From an uncultured Ruminiclostridium sp. (GTDB lineage: Bacteria; Bacillota; Clostridia; Oscillospirales; Ruminococcaceae), in contig CAJUQV010000026.1 of NCBI GenBank assembly GCA_910588335.1, positions 1 to 48,865 on the forward strand: 48,865 nucleotides of DNA, written 5' to 3'. How positions within the stretch are numbered: position 1 is the first letter of the stretch; each line of letters starts with the position of its first letter. The position numbers and the translations under genes were made by a program. This document shows, one piece after another, positions 31,922 through 41,169 of this stretch. Below the pieces are notes generated by a model. It saw only the letters and a program-made list of their open reading frames with translations, had not been told where the DNA came from and did not search any database.

Positions 31922-33406
31922 ATGAAAAATATACCTGTTGTTAAGTTAGGTATTATAGCCGTATCCCGCGACTGCTTTCCCATGAGCCTTTCCGCCACAA
32001 GAAGAGGTAAGGTATGCGAGGAGTACAAAAAATACGGCGAAATTTACGAGTGTAAAATCACCGTCGAAAACGAAAAAGACGCCATGAAAGCTATGGAGGA
32101 GTGCAAGGCCGCAGGCTGCAACGCTCTCGTGGTATACTTGGGCAACTTCGGCCCCGAAACCAGCGAGACTATTATCGCAAAGTACTTTGACGGCCCCGTA
32201 ATGTACATAGCGGCTGCGGAAGAGGACTGCGGCGATTCTCTCTGCGGCAGCAGAGGCGACGCTTACTGCGGTATGCTGAACGCCAGCTACAACCTTGCTT
32301 TAAGGAATATCAAGGCATATATTCCCGAATACCCCGTCGGCACTCCCAATGAGTCGGCAAAGATGATCCACGACTTTATTCCCGTTGCAAGAGCCATTAT
32401 CGGCGTAAACAACCTTAAGGTGATCAGCTTCGGCCCCCGTCCCCAGGATTTCCTGGCCTGCAATGCGCCAATTAAGCAGCTTTACAACTTCGGCATAGAG
32501 ATAGAGGAAAACAGTGAGCTTGATCTTTACGCCTCCTTTAACGAACACAAGGACGATCCCCGCATTGAGGGCGTTGTAAAAGAAATGGAAAAAGAGCTGG
32601 GGGAAGGAAACAAGATGGCGGGCATACTTCCCAAACTTGCGCAGTTTGAGATAACCCTTCTTGACTGGGCGGAAGCTCACAAGGGCAGCCGCGAGTATGT
32701 GGTATTTGCCAACAAGTGCTGGCCTTCATTCCAGACGCAGTTCGGCTTTGTTCCCTGTTATGTAAACTCACGCCTTACCGCCATGGGAATACCCGTAGCC
32801 TGTGAAGTTGACATATACGGCGCGGTAAGCGAGTATATCGGAATGTGCGTAAGCGGCGATGCGGTAACTCTTTTGGACATCAACAACACGGTTCCCAACG
32901 ACATATACAGAGAAAATATTGAGGGCAAGTTCGATTATACACAAAAGGACACCTTTATGGGATTCCACTGCGGCAATACTCCCGCCTGCAAGCTCACCTC
33001 CTGCGAGATGAAATATCAGCTTATCATGCACAGAGGCCTTGAACCCGACAAGGAGCCGGATATTACAAGAGGTACCCTTGAAGGCGACATAATACCCGGC
33101 GAAATTACGTTTTTCCGTTTGCAGTCTACCTCTGATTGTAAGGTAAGGGCATATGTGGCCGAGGGCGAGGTTCTCCCCGTGGCTACCCGCTCCTTCGGAG
33201 GAATCGGTATTTTCGCAATAGACGAAATGGCAAGATTCTACCGTCACGTACTTATAAAGGGCAACTTCCCTCATCACGGCGCCGTTGCGTTCGGTCATTT
33301 CGGAAAGCCGATTTTTGACGTGCTTACTTATCTGGGCGCGGAGAATATAGGGTATAACAGACCCAAGGGCGTGCTTTACGATGGTGAGAATCCTTTCGTA
33401 AAATAA
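31922..33406 (+). CDS. L-fucose/L-arabinose isomerase family protein
   Basis: A 494-residue cytosolic protein of the FucI/AraA fold. The N-terminal Rossmann-like part reads VKLGIIAVSRDCFPMSLSATRR and GCNALVVYLGNFGPE. The metal-site region carries ACEVDIYGAVSEYIGM, VTLLDINN and GFHCGNTPACKL, and RSFGGIGIF and PHHGAVAFGHFGKP lie in the C-terminal beta domain. It is shorter than E. coli FucI (about 590), so it belongs to the shorter isomerase-like group. The substrate is uncertain; no sugar transporter or kinase adjoins it. AAGGAAAAAAAGAGT precedes the ATG. It is a single-gene unit with promoter and strong terminator. Confidence 0.85.
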   Translation: MKNIPVVKLGIIAVSRDCFPMSLSATRRGKVCEEYKKYGEIYECKITVENEKDAMKAMEECKAAGCNALVVYLGNFGPETSETIIAKYFDGPVMYIAAAEEDCGDSLCGSRGDAYCGMLNASYNLALRNIKAYIPEYPVGTPNESAKMIHDFIPVARAIIGVNNLKVISFGPRPQDFLACNAPIKQLYNFGIEIEENSELDLYASFNEHKDDPRIEGVVKEMEKELGEGNKMAGILPKLAQFEITLLDWAEAHKGSREYVVFANKCWPSFQTQFGFVPCYVNSRLTAMGIPVACEVDIYGAVSEYIGMCVSGDAVTLLDINNTVPNDIYRENIEGKFDYTQKDTFMGFHCGNTPACKLTSCEMKYQLIMHRGLEPDKEPDITRGTLEGDIIPGEITFFRLQSTSDCKVRAYVAEGEVLPVATRSFGGIGIFAIDEMARFYRHVLIKGNFPHHGAVAFGHFGKPIFDVLTYLGAENIGYNRPKGVLYDGENPFVK

Positions 33407-33437
33407 TAAACAACGATTTTAACCAAAATTGTAATTG

Positions 33438-33491
33438 CCTTCCTTTCATTTTGTGATAACTATATCAGCAAAATGAAAGGAAGGTTTTTTT
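33438..33491 (+). terminator. Terminator of the isomerase-like gene
   Basis: Perfect 16-bp stem CCTTCCTTTCATTTTG / CAAAATGAAAGGAAGG followed by seven Ts. Confidence 0.93.
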
Positions 33492-33501
33492 ATTTAAGTT
33501 T

Positions 33502-33559
33502 GATACTAATCTTTGGTCATCCATATTATTTACCTATATATTTGCCAAAGATTAGTATC
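33502..33559. repeat. Single-hairpin family C element
   Basis: GATACTAATCTTTGG pairs perfectly with CCAAAGATTAGTATC around a loop that contains the TCATCCATAT...CCTATATATTT seen in other copies. It is followed by AGCGCAGCTT. Confidence 0.75.
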
Positions 33560-33625
33560 CAGCGCAGCTTGTTAAAGCTACGCTTTGATTTATACAAAGG
33601 ATATCACTCGGAAAACAATTTAAAG

Positions 33626-33659
33626 AAAAACGGGCAAAGCCGCTGCTTCGCCCGTTTTT
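33626..33659. terminator. Bidirectional terminator at the 3' end of maf
   Basis: AAAAACGGGC (33626-33635) pairs with GCCCGTTTTT (33650-33659). The right arm overlaps the maf stop codon. Confidence 0.75.
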
Positions 33660-34209
33660 ATAGCATCAGTTCTCTCGATAATCTTGCCACAGGAAGCCCC
33701 ATAACATTGTAATAATCACCGTTTATCTTTTTTATAAGCAGCGCGCCTTTTCCCTGAATTCCGTAAGCGCCCGCCTTATCCATAGGCTCGCCCGTTTTGA
33801 TATATTCTTCGATCTCTTTTTCGGAAAGAGGGAAAATTTCCACCTGCGTTTCCTCCGCAAAAACTTTCAGCGTATTCCCGCCCCTTACAACGGACACCGC
33901 CGTTATCACAATGTGTGTTTTAGCCGAAAGCATGGACAGCATACGCCTTGCATCGTCGGTATCCTTTGGCTTTCCCAAAGGCGTTTCGCCGCAGAACACG
34001 GTGGTATCCGCCCCTATAACCGTTTTTTCAGGGTATTTCTTCGACACATACTCAGCTTTTTGTATCGCCAAAGCCTTTACGGCTTCTTTCGGCGGAAGAG
34101 CAAAATCAAAATGTTCTTCGCAGTCTGCGGGAATAACCGAAAAATCCTCCGTTATCAGTTTAAGGAGTTCAAGCCGCCTCGGCGAACCGCTGGCTAAGAC
34201 AAGCTCCAT
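33658..34209 (-). CDS. maf: Maf family nucleotide pyrophosphatase
   Basis: A 183-residue house-cleaning NTP pyrophosphatase acting on dTTP/UTP or modified nucleotides. It has the N-terminal LASGSPRRLELLKL (4-17), VIGADTTVFCG (about 65-75), GKPKDTDDARRML, and the closing DKAGAYGIQGKGALLIKKINGDYYNVMGLP. It follows the pyrophosphatase gene by 21 bases on the same strand, a sensible pairing because its reaction makes pyrophosphate. AAAGGA lies upstream. Confidence 0.96.
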   Translation of the reverse strand: MELVLASGSPRRLELLKLITEDFSVIPADCEEHFDFALPPKEAVKALAIQKAEYVSKKYPEKTVIGADTTVFCGETPLGKPKDTDDARRMLSMLSAKTHIVITAVSVVRGGNTLKVFAEETQVEIFPLSEKEIEEYIKTGEPMDKAGAYGIQGKGALLIKKINGDYYNVMGLPVARLSRELML

Positions 34210-34230
34210 TATACGTTCATTCCTTTCGGT

Positions 34231-34770
34231 TTATAATTCGCTTTTATCATACTTAAGATTATAATTTTCAATACAGCTTCTGACAACCTCAACAGCCGCT
34301 TTTTGTCCCATAACCTCGTTTACTGCGGTGTGCTTATTTTCAAGCTGCTTGTATACGGTAAAGAAATGCTGCATTTCCTGAAAAATATGCTGAGGCAAAG
34401 CCTCAATGCTGCGGTAAGAGTTAAAGGTAGGATCCTCAAAGGGAATGGCTATGATCTTTTCGTCGTTTTTTCCGTTGTCAACCATAGTTATTACCCCTAT
34501 GGGATAGCACCTGACAAGCACCATAGGCTGTATAGGCTCGTTGCACAAAACCAGTACGTCCAGAGGATCTCCGTCGTCGGCAAGGGTCTTGGGGATAAAA
34601 CCGTAATTGGCGGGATAATGAGTTGAAGTGTACAAAATTCTGTCAAGCATAAGTATGCCGCTTTCCTTGTCCAATTCATACTTGTTCCTGCTTCCCTTGG
34701 ATATTTCAATTATTGAAAGAAAATCCTGAGGAGTAATGCGATCGGGGTTAATGTCATGCCATACGTTCAT
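34231..34770 (-). CDS. ppa: Inorganic pyrophosphatase
   Basis: A 179-residue family I soluble pyrophosphatase. The start at MNVWHDINPDRI has AAAGGA upstream; the earlier in-frame ATG at 34830 adds an unlikely extension. Signatures are KGSRNKYELDKESG (24-37), YPANYGFIPKTLADDGDPLDVLVL (Mg-binding aspartates) and PIGVITMVDNGKNDEKIIAIP. It hydrolyses PPi to drive biosynthetic reactions. Upstream of maf, in one operon. Confidence 0.96.
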   Translation of the reverse strand: MNVWHDINPDRITPQDFLSIIEISKGSRNKYELDKESGILMLDRILYTSTHYPANYGFIPKTLADDGDPLDVLVLCNEPIQPMVLVRCYPIGVITMVDNGKNDEKIIAIPFEDPTFNSYRSIEALPQHIFQEMQHFFTVYKQLENKHTAVNEVMGQKAAVEVVRSCIENYNLKYDKSEL

Positions 34771-34874
34771 TCTTTGACTGTCCTTTCTTGTCTTAAAAAA
34801 TATTATACTACATTGAGCGGGATATGTCAAATAAAATGTTTTGCTTAAATTCTTAAATTTATTAAAAATAATTG

Positions 34875-36635
34875 TTATTTTAACATATCCGCCATCTCAT
34901 AAAACTGATAATAAATGCCCTTCTTTTCCATAAGCCGGTTGTGATTTCCCTCTTCCTCAATCCCTCTGTCGGTCAGCACCAATATTCTGTCGGAATCTTT
35001 TATACTTGACAGCCTGTGCGCAATCGTCAGCGTAGTGCGCCCCTCCGATAAGCGTGAAAGAGAACGCGCGACGGCAAACTCGCTCTCATTGTCCAGAGCC
35101 GAGGTAGCCTCGTCCAGAATTATAATCGGCGGATCTTTTAAAAAGACTCTCGCAATGCTGATTCTCTGTTTTTGTCCTCCCGAAAGCTTAACTCCCCTTT
35201 CCCCCACATATGTATTATATCCGTCCTTAAGAGCGGCGATAAACTCATGAGCTCCCGCCTGCTTTGCCGCTTCCACAACCTCTTCTTCGGAAGCGTTTGG
35301 CCTGCCGTAAATTATGTTTTCGTAAATTGTTCCCGAAAACAGATACACATCCTGCTGCACTATTCCTATGCAGCTTCTGAGACTTTTCAGGGTAAATCGC
35401 TTTATATCCTCTCCGTCCAAGGTAATACGGCCGTCGGTCACATCGTAAAATCGCGGAATAAGGTTGCATAACGTGGTTTTTCCGCCGCCCGAAGGCCCGA
35501 CTATCGCCACCTTTTCGCCGTGATTTATTTTAAGATTCAGCCCCTTGAACACCCTGTTATGATCGTCGGGATACTCAAAGCTTACGTTTTCAAACACAAT
35601 GTTTCCCTTTGGGTTGTTAAGCTCTTCCGCACCTGACTCGTCAAATATATCTATATCCGCGTCCACTATTTCAAGAAAACGCTCAATACCCGTCATTCCG
35701 TTCTGAAACTGTTCCGCAAATTCGATAATGCGCCGAATGGTGGAAATAAGTGTGGTAACATAAAGCATATACGCCACCAAATCCCCCGGCGCAATAACGC
35801 CCTTTATCATAAAAATTCCGCCCACCGTCAGCACCAGAACATACATCAGCCCGTCAAATACCTTTACCGAAGTATGAAACAGCGCCATATACCGATATGA
35901 TTCTTTTTTTATGTCAAGAAACCTTCCGTTGTCCGCCTCAAACTTTTCCTTTTCTATTTCCTCATTGGTAAAAGCCTTTACTACCCTATGTCCCAGAAGG
36001 CTGTCCTCAACGCGGGCGTTCAGCTCCCCTATCTGATGCCTGCGCTTTCTGAATGCGCCGCGCATCTTAAAGTTAAGTTTCATACAAACTATCGTCATTA
36101 TGGGAACGCAGAGGAAAATAAGCAGAGTCAGCACAACATTGATCTGAGCCAAAACTATAAAAGAAATTACCGTTTTTATCGTGGCAATAAAAAATTCTTC
36201 GGGACAGTGATGAGCAAATTCCGTAACGTCAAACAGGTCGCTTGAAATGCGCCCCATTATCTGTCCCACCTTTGTATTGTTGTAATACGTATCCGAAAGC
36301 TTCTGCAAATGATCGTAAGCGTCTCTTCGCATATCCGTCTCGATTTTTGCGCCCATAACGTGCCCCATATCCGCCATATAGTAACCGGCTATGCAGTCTA
36401 TTACCCTTAATCCCAGATAAAGCAGCCCCAGCATTACTATCGTGTTAACCGACAGCGCCGCCAGATCGCGAAGCCCTTCATTTGTTATATACCGCATAAT
36501 AAGCGGCAATACCAGTTCACATACCGTAGTAAGCGAAGCACAGAAAAGATCCAAGCACAGCGTTTTTCTGTATTTTTTAAAATAAGGGGCAAATCTTCGG
36601 AAAAGCTCTCTTGAGGTGTACCCTTTTTGCTCCAT
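34875..36635 (-). CDS. ABC exporter, fused permease and ATPase
   Basis: A 586-residue half-transporter of the MsbA/LmrA type. The start at MEQKGYTS has AAGGAG 8 bases upstream. The six-TM export domain occupies about 1-315 (LVLPLIMRYITNEGL, TYYNNTKVGQIMGRISSDL). The ATPase has Walker A GPSGGGKTT (about 372), signature LSGGQKQRISIARV, Walker B IIILDEATSALD and the H-loop TIAHR. It would act as a homodimer. The substrate is unknown, though a multidrug or lipid role is usual. It follows a terminator and is probably monocistronic. Confidence 0.95.
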   Translation of the reverse strand: MEQKGYTSRELFRRFAPYFKKYRKTLCLDLFCASLTTVCELVLPLIMRYITNEGLRDLAALSVNTIVMLGLLYLGLRVIDCIAGYYMADMGHVMGAKIETDMRRDAYDHLQKLSDTYYNNTKVGQIMGRISSDLFDVTEFAHHCPEEFFIATIKTVISFIVLAQINVVLTLLIFLCVPIMTIVCMKLNFKMRGAFRKRRHQIGELNARVEDSLLGHRVVKAFTNEEIEKEKFEADNGRFLDIKKESYRYMALFHTSVKVFDGLMYVLVLTVGGIFMIKGVIAPGDLVAYMLYVTTLISTIRRIIEFAEQFQNGMTGIERFLEIVDADIDIFDESGAEELNNPKGNIVFENVSFEYPDDHNRVFKGLNLKINHGEKVAIVGPSGGGKTTLCNLIPRFYDVTDGRITLDGEDIKRFTLKSLRSCIGIVQQDVYLFSGTIYENIIYGRPNASEEEVVEAAKQAGAHEFIAALKDGYNTYVGERGVKLSGGQKQRISIARVFLKDPPIIILDEATSALDNESEFAVARSLSRLSEGRTTLTIAHRLSSIKDSDRILVLTDRGIEEEGNHNRLMEKKGIYYQFYEMADMLK

Positions 36636-36663
36636 ATGTGTATTCTCCTTTCTGTTTTTTGTC

Positions 36664-36706
36664 AAAAATTCGATTTCCCCCGTCTTTATGACAGGGGAGA
36701 TTGAAT
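36664..36706 (-). terminator. Terminator after dprA
   Basis: On the minus strand a 13-position stem (ATTCAATCTCCCC with GGGGGAAATCGAAT, two wobbles) is followed by TTTTT. It separates dprA from the ABC exporter. Confidence 0.75.
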
Positions 36707-36713
36707 TTATTTA

Positions 36714-37907
36714 TTATTCTTTTACGCAGTAGCGACCGCCGGGTTTTGATTCGATCAATCCCTCCATCTCCATATCTATAAGATAAAGAGAAACATCCTC
36801 CGGCGAAATATCGCAGCCGTCGGTTATTTCTTCAAGCTGCTTTGTTCCGTTTTCGTGCAGGAAATCGAATATCGTTTTTATCTCCGGCTCCCGTGAAGCA
36901 AATTCAAATCTCTCAGCGGTTTTTTCGCCGGAATGATTACTGTCGGATTGAGGTTTGACGGAGTTGCTTTCACGAAATACAAAGGGCTTGTCATATGATA
37001 TTCTGAATTTTTTGTTAAGTTCCTCAAGCTGATCCGTAAAATCGTTGAAATAGTAATTTACCACGTCAAGATAATTGAAAAGAGGTATCGCGCCGTCGCG
37101 GAGAAGCCCTACAACACCGCAGTAATTAGCCGAAAACAAGTCGGCGGGAGGTATGCAGAACAAATCGCGTCCCTGATTTATGGCGTGATCGGCGGTGATA
37201 AGAGCGCCGCTTTTCATTCCCGCCTGAAATATCACGGTACCTACGCTCAAGCCCGATATTATCCTGTTTCTTGCACAGAAATAGCTGCGTGACGGACGTT
37301 CCGTGGGGAGAAGCTCGCTTATGCAGGCGCCGCCCAAACGATACATTTCCTCTCTGAAAGCCATCGTTCCGCGGGGATAATCCACCGTTAAGCCGCAGGC
37401 AAGAACGCCTACTGTCTTTCCGCCAACATCAACCGTCGCTTTGTGTACCGTATGATCCACTCCGAAGGCCATTCCGCTTATCATAACCACGCCCAACCTT
37501 GCGAGATCGGAAGAGGTACGTCTGGTCACCTTGGCCATATATTGGGTCATATCCCTCGAACCTACCGCGGAAATACAAATATCGCTGTTAAGGCAGGAAA
37601 TATCGCCCTTATAAAACAGTATTACGGGAGGATTGTAAATATTAAGAAGATTTTTCGGATAAGCTTCGTCGGAAAGAGAAACTATGCTTATACCGTTTTG
37701 TCGGCAAAGCTCAAGTATCTTCTGTGAATTATCAAGAGAAGCGCCGTTGATGCGTCTCATCTCGGCGGGCGAAAGAAACTTTTTTCCGTCGCCGCCGTAA
37801 ACCGATTCGTACACCGCCTTAGGCGAACCGTAACGCCGGATCAGTTCGCGGGACTTCGGGTTTGCGGCTCCCATAAGCTGCTGCAGCCACAAATAATATT
37901 CAATCAT
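36714..37907 (-). CDS. dprA: DNA-processing protein DprA
   Basis: A 397-residue DprA, which loads RecA onto incoming single-stranded DNA during transformation. The Rossmann core has ISAVGSRDMTQY, VVMISGMAFGVDHTVHKA, GKTVGVLACGLTVDYP, LLPTERPSRSYFCARNRIISGLS and SGALITADHAINQGRDLFCIP. A C-terminal winged helix (about 330-397) follows. Its start overlaps the 3' end of the acyl-CoA ligase gene by 8 bases, so the two are translated from one message. Such pairing is unexpected functionally. Confidence 0.95.
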   Translation of the reverse strand: MIEYYLWLQQLMGAANPKSRELIRRYGSPKAVYESVYGGDGKKFLSPAEMRRINGASLDNSQKILELCRQNGISIVSLSDEAYPKNLLNIYNPPVILFYKGDISCLNSDICISAVGSRDMTQYMAKVTRRTSSDLARLGVVMISGMAFGVDHTVHKATVDVGGKTVGVLACGLTVDYPRGTMAFREEMYRLGGACISELLPTERPSRSYFCARNRIISGLSVGTVIFQAGMKSGALITADHAINQGRDLFCIPPADLFSANYCGVVGLLRDGAIPLFNYLDVVNYYFNDFTDQLEELNKKFRISYDKPFVFRESNSVKPQSDSNHSGEKTAERFEFASREPEIKTIFDFLHENGTKQLEEITDGCDISPEDVSLYLIDMEMEGLIESKPGGRYCVKE

Positions 37908-39570
37908 ATTTTTTGTTGTCCTCCTGTCTTATCTGGACGCGGCGGATTTTGCCGCTTATCGTTTTGGGAAGCTCGTCCACAAATTCAACAATGCGCGGAT
38001 ACTTATAGGGCGCGGTATTTTTCTTTACATGAGTCTGAAGCTCTTTTTTAAGCTCCTCACCGGCGGTATAGCCCTTCGCCAGCACTACCGTAGCCTTTAC
38101 CACCTGACCTCTCACCGGATCGGGAGCGGCGGTTATAGCGCATTCCAATACCGCCGGGTGGGTTATAAGCACGCTTTCGATCTCAAACGGGCCTATACGA
38201 TAGCCGCTGGACTTGATAACGTCGTCGTTGCGTCCCACATACCAGAAATAACCGTCCTCATCCTTCCATGCGGTGTCGCCTGTATGGTATACCCCGTTGC
38301 TCCACGCTTCGTCGGTAAGCTCGCTGTTTTTATAATAGCAGCAAAACAAACCGTCTTTTCCCCGCTCCGCTCTTACAACTATTTCGCCCACCTCGCCCGC
38401 GGGAAGCGAGTTGTCGTTTTCGTCGACTATGTCCACATCGTAAAGAGGCGTGGGTTTGCCCATGGATCCCGGACGGGGAGTCATCCCCTTAAGGTTGGCA
38501 AGCAGCGCGGTGGATTCTGTCTGACCGAACGCCTCCATAAGCTTTAAACCGGTATATTCCAGCCATTTGTTGAACACTTCGGGATTCAGAGCCTCTCCCG
38601 CTATGGTGGAATATTTAAGGCTGCTCAGATCGTAATCCTGAAGCCCCTCTTTTATAAAAAAGCGGAACATTGTGGGAGGAGCGCAGAAAGACGTAATCTT
38701 ATAATCCTGCATTATCTTAAGCATATCGGCGGGCACAAACTTGTCGAAATCGTATACCATGACGCAGCTTCCCAGAGACATCTGTCCGTAAAGCTTGCCC
38801 CATGCCGCTTTGCCCCAGCCGGTGTCGGAAATCGTAAGATGAAGCCCGTCGGGATCCACATTCTGCCAGTGCTTGGCGGTCTGGATATGGCAGACCGCAT
38901 ATTTGTGGTTGTGTACCACCATTTTCGGATAACCGGTAGTGCCGCTTGTAAAGTAAAGCAGCATAAGATCGCTGCTGTTTGTATCCACACGCTCCATTGT
39001 ATCGGGCTGCTTTTTTATTTCCTCGTCAAAGTCGATCCATTCGCCGTCGGCTCCGCCGCGGCAGATAAACTTAGCTTTAAGCTCCCAGCCTATTTCTTTC
39101 TGAGCCTGATCAACATATTCCTTGACTTCCGGATTGTCATATGTGCACACCATGGCTTTTACGTCCGCCTGTTCAAAACGGTAGGTAAAATCGTGGGTGG
39201 TAAGAAGATGAGTAGCTGGAATCGCTATGGCTCCGAGCTTTATAAGACCGATTACGGCGTACCAGAACTGATAGTTTCTTTTGAGCACCAGCATTACCGT
39301 ATCGCCCTTTTTAACGCCTTTGGAAGCGAAAAGATTTGCCGCCTGAGTGGAAAGCTTAGATATCTCACCGTAGGTAAATTCCTTCTTTTCTCCCCGGACA
39401 TTCGTCCATTTTAACGCGGGACGATTCGGCTCAAGCTCGGCAAATTTGTCAATAATATCATAACCGAAATTGTAATTTTCGGGGCAGTTTACCTCGAATT
39501 TATTGAGTACACCGTTTTCGTCAAAACCTTCCCTGACGAATTTTTTGTAATAATCCAGCACCTGTTCCAT
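37900..39570 (-). CDS. AMP-forming acyl-CoA synthetase
   Basis: A 556-residue adenylating enzyme of the medium-chain acyl-CoA ligase type, making acyl-CoA from a carboxylic acid, ATP and CoA. The start is MEQVLDYYKK with GAGGAAGGGA upstream. Motifs are YFTSGTTGYPKMVVHNH (P-loop), AFGQTES, YHTGDTAWKDEDGYFWYVGRNDDVIKSSGYRIGPFEIE (hinge and C-domain, shown in parts) and the catalytic Lys in KTISGKIRR. The N-terminal NFGYDIIDKFAELEP is typical of this group. The exact acid is unknown. An XRE-cupin regulator lies just upstream and probably controls it. Confidence 0.93.
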   Translation of the reverse strand: MEQVLDYYKKFVREGFDENGVLNKFEVNCPENYNFGYDIIDKFAELEPNRPALKWTNVRGEKKEFTYGEISKLSTQAANLFASKGVKKGDTVMLVLKRNYQFWYAVIGLIKLGAIAIPATHLLTTHDFTYRFEQADVKAMVCTYDNPEVKEYVDQAQKEIGWELKAKFICRGGADGEWIDFDEEIKKQPDTMERVDTNSSDLMLLYFTSGTTGYPKMVVHNHKYAVCHIQTAKHWQNVDPDGLHLTISDTGWGKAAWGKLYGQMSLGSCVMVYDFDKFVPADMLKIMQDYKITSFCAPPTMFRFFIKEGLQDYDLSSLKYSTIAGEALNPEVFNKWLEYTGLKLMEAFGQTESTALLANLKGMTPRPGSMGKPTPLYDVDIVDENDNSLPAGEVGEIVVRAERGKDGLFCCYYKNSELTDEAWSNGVYHTGDTAWKDEDGYFWYVGRNDDVIKSSGYRIGPFEIESVLITHPAVLECAITAAPDPVRGQVVKATVVLAKGYTAGEELKKELQTHVKKNTAPYKYPRIVEFVDELPKTISGKIRRVQIRQEDNKKYD

Positions 39571-39651
39571 TTTTTCTTGTCCCTTCCTCAATGTCTTTTT
39601 TATCTCGTTTGTTCCGTTATTTTTTATATTTTATATATTTATGCTTAAAGC

Positions 39652-40212
39652 TTAAATAAGTATAGCGAGGAATTTACAGTCCTTTCCGCCGCAAGCCACC
39701 ATTCCGTGAGGATTTTTGCTGTTGTAATAAACACAGTCGCCCTCGTTCAGTATTTCCTCATGGCCGTTTATTATAATCTTGAGTTGCCCGGACAGGATAT
39801 AGTCCATTTCCTGTCCGTCATGTACCGAAAGATGGATAGGCTTGTTTTGTTCTTCTTCGGAATAAGGCGCTTCCACCACAAACGGCTCTATTTTCTTGTT
39901 TTTAAAAAGATAGGCGATATGCTGATAGGTAAAGCCTATTCGCCTTTCTATTGGCAAACCGCCGTCCTTTCGTACCACCGAATAGGTTCGCAGCTTCGGC
40001 TCCTCGCCCGTAAGCAGCTCTATCATCTCGACGCCCAAGGCTTCAGCGCAAGCGTTAAGAAAAGATAAAGAGAAGTCTTTTTCACCGTTTTCAAAGCTAA
40101 TGTATTCGTCACGCGTAGTGTTTGTTTTTTCGGCCATAAAGTCAATGTCTATATCAAGGTATTCCCTTGTAGACTTAAGTCTTGAGGATACCTCTTTAAT
40201 GTTGTAATTCAT
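39652..40212 (-). CDS. XRE regulator with C-terminal cupin
   Basis: A 186-residue regulator. The start at MNYNIKEV has AAAGGA upstream. The HTH is at about 5-62 (RLKSTREYLDIDIDFMAEKTNTTRDEYISFENGEKDFS). A cupin is at about 110-186 (HDGQEMDYILSGQLKIIINGHEEILNEGDCVYYNSKNPHGM). This architecture senses a small metabolite and often regulates a neighbouring enzyme. It lies 81 bases upstream of the acyl-CoA ligase gene on the same strand, and such pairs (regulator plus AMP-forming ligase) recur in Clostridia. Confidence 0.92.
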   Translation of the reverse strand: MNYNIKEVSSRLKSTREYLDIDIDFMAEKTNTTRDEYISFENGEKDFSLSFLNACAEALGVEMIELLTGEEPKLRTYSVVRKDGGLPIERRIGFTYQHIAYLFKNKKIEPFVVEAPYSEEEQNKPIHLSVHDGQEMDYILSGQLKIIINGHEEILNEGDCVYYNSKNPHGMVACGGKDCKFLAILI

Positions 40213-40248
40213 CGTTTTGTTCCTTTCTGATACTATTTGCAAATAAAA

Positions 40249-40383
40249 TTTTCTTTCCGCAGTCTGAGGTTATTATATCACAAAAAGAGCGACCACAGGT
40301 AGCGATACCTCTTAAGTGATAAAATGTTCTCAGACATTAAGATAATTACTCCTCTTTCCGCAGTCTGAGGTTATTATATCATA
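40249..40383. repeat. Family D repeat, single unit with flanking half
   Basis: GTTATTATATCACAAAAAGAGCGACC at 40269 recurs as GTTATTATATCA at 40370, a 101-base step. CTCAGAC near 40330 faces GTCTGAG near 40363. Same unit as 24771-24990. Confidence 0.8.
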
Positions 40384-40434
40384 TCTTATAGGTAATTTCA
40401 ACCGTTTAAAATCAAAAAACGCCGAGAAACGCGA

Positions 40435-41070
40435 TTATACATTATGTTTTTCGCATACGTTCTTCAAGCGGCAGGATTCACAAAGCGGCTTTCTTGCGCC
40501 GCAAACAAGCCTTCCGTGCCATACAAGCCTATGGCATAATCCGAGACCCTCTTCGGGCTTTACAATTTCTCTCAGCATCTTTTCCACCTTTACCGCATCC
40601 TTTCCTTCCGCAAGACCTATGCGGTTGGTAAGCCGTATAACATGAGTGTCGCATACAAACGCGGGCTTTCCGTAAAGCTCACCCGCTATAAGATTGGCGG
40701 TTTTTCTTCCCACTCCCGCAAGACGTGTAAGCTCCTCTACCGTATCCGGAACAATATCGCCATACTGCGTATGAAGCTGACGGCACATTTCAACTATGTC
40801 TTTCGACTTGGTTTTAAACAGCCCGCAGGAGCGTATGTATTCGGCCACCTCTTCCTCGTCGGCTTCGGCAAAATCTTTGATTTCCGGAAAGCGTTCAAAC
40901 AGCGACGGAGTCACCTTATTGACTCTTACGTCGGTGCACTGGGCGGAAAGGCGGGTGGCTATCAGAAGCTCATGCGGCTTTTCAAAGGTTAAAGCGCACT
41001 TTACTTCGGGGTATTCTACATTTAAAAGTTCGATAACCTTCTCGGCGAGAAGCTTTTTATTATTTTTCAT
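40435..41070 (-). CDS. nth: Endonuclease III
   Basis: A 211-residue base-excision DNA glycosylase/AP lyase for oxidised pyrimidines. The HhH is LTRLAGVGRKTANLIAGE, with catalytic Lys in VGRKTA and catalytic Asp in CDTHVIRLTNRIGL. The C-terminal [4Fe-4S] cluster shows C-x6-C-x2-C-x5-C (CGARKPLCESCRLKNVC). The length is normal. AAAGAGG precedes the ATG. Confidence 0.98.
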   Translation of the reverse strand: MKNNKKLLAEKVIELLNVEYPEVKCALTFEKPHELLIATRLSAQCTDVRVNKVTPSLFERFPEIKDFAEADEEEVAEYIRSCGLFKTKSKDIVEMCRQLHTQYGDIVPDTVEELTRLAGVGRKTANLIAGELYGKPAFVCDTHVIRLTNRIGLAEGKDAVKVEKMLREIVKPEEGLGLCHRLVWHGRLVCGARKPLCESCRLKNVCEKHNV

Positions 41071-41105
41071 AAACGTGCCTCTTTTTATCTATATTAAAGC
41101 GCGGC

Positions 41106-41160
41106 TAATACCAATTCCGCAACTTGATTAAAGATTGGTATTAAACAAGCTGCCGGATAC
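41106..41160. repeat. Short family C end followed by a family E end
   Basis: TAATACCAAT (41106-41115) and ATTGGTATTA (41134-41143) are perfect inverted ends around AACTTGATTAAAG. They are followed by AACAAGCTGCCGGATAC, the left end of the GCCGGA element. It reaches within 10 bases of the next gene's stop. Confidence 0.65.
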
Positions 41161-41169
41161 TATGAATTT

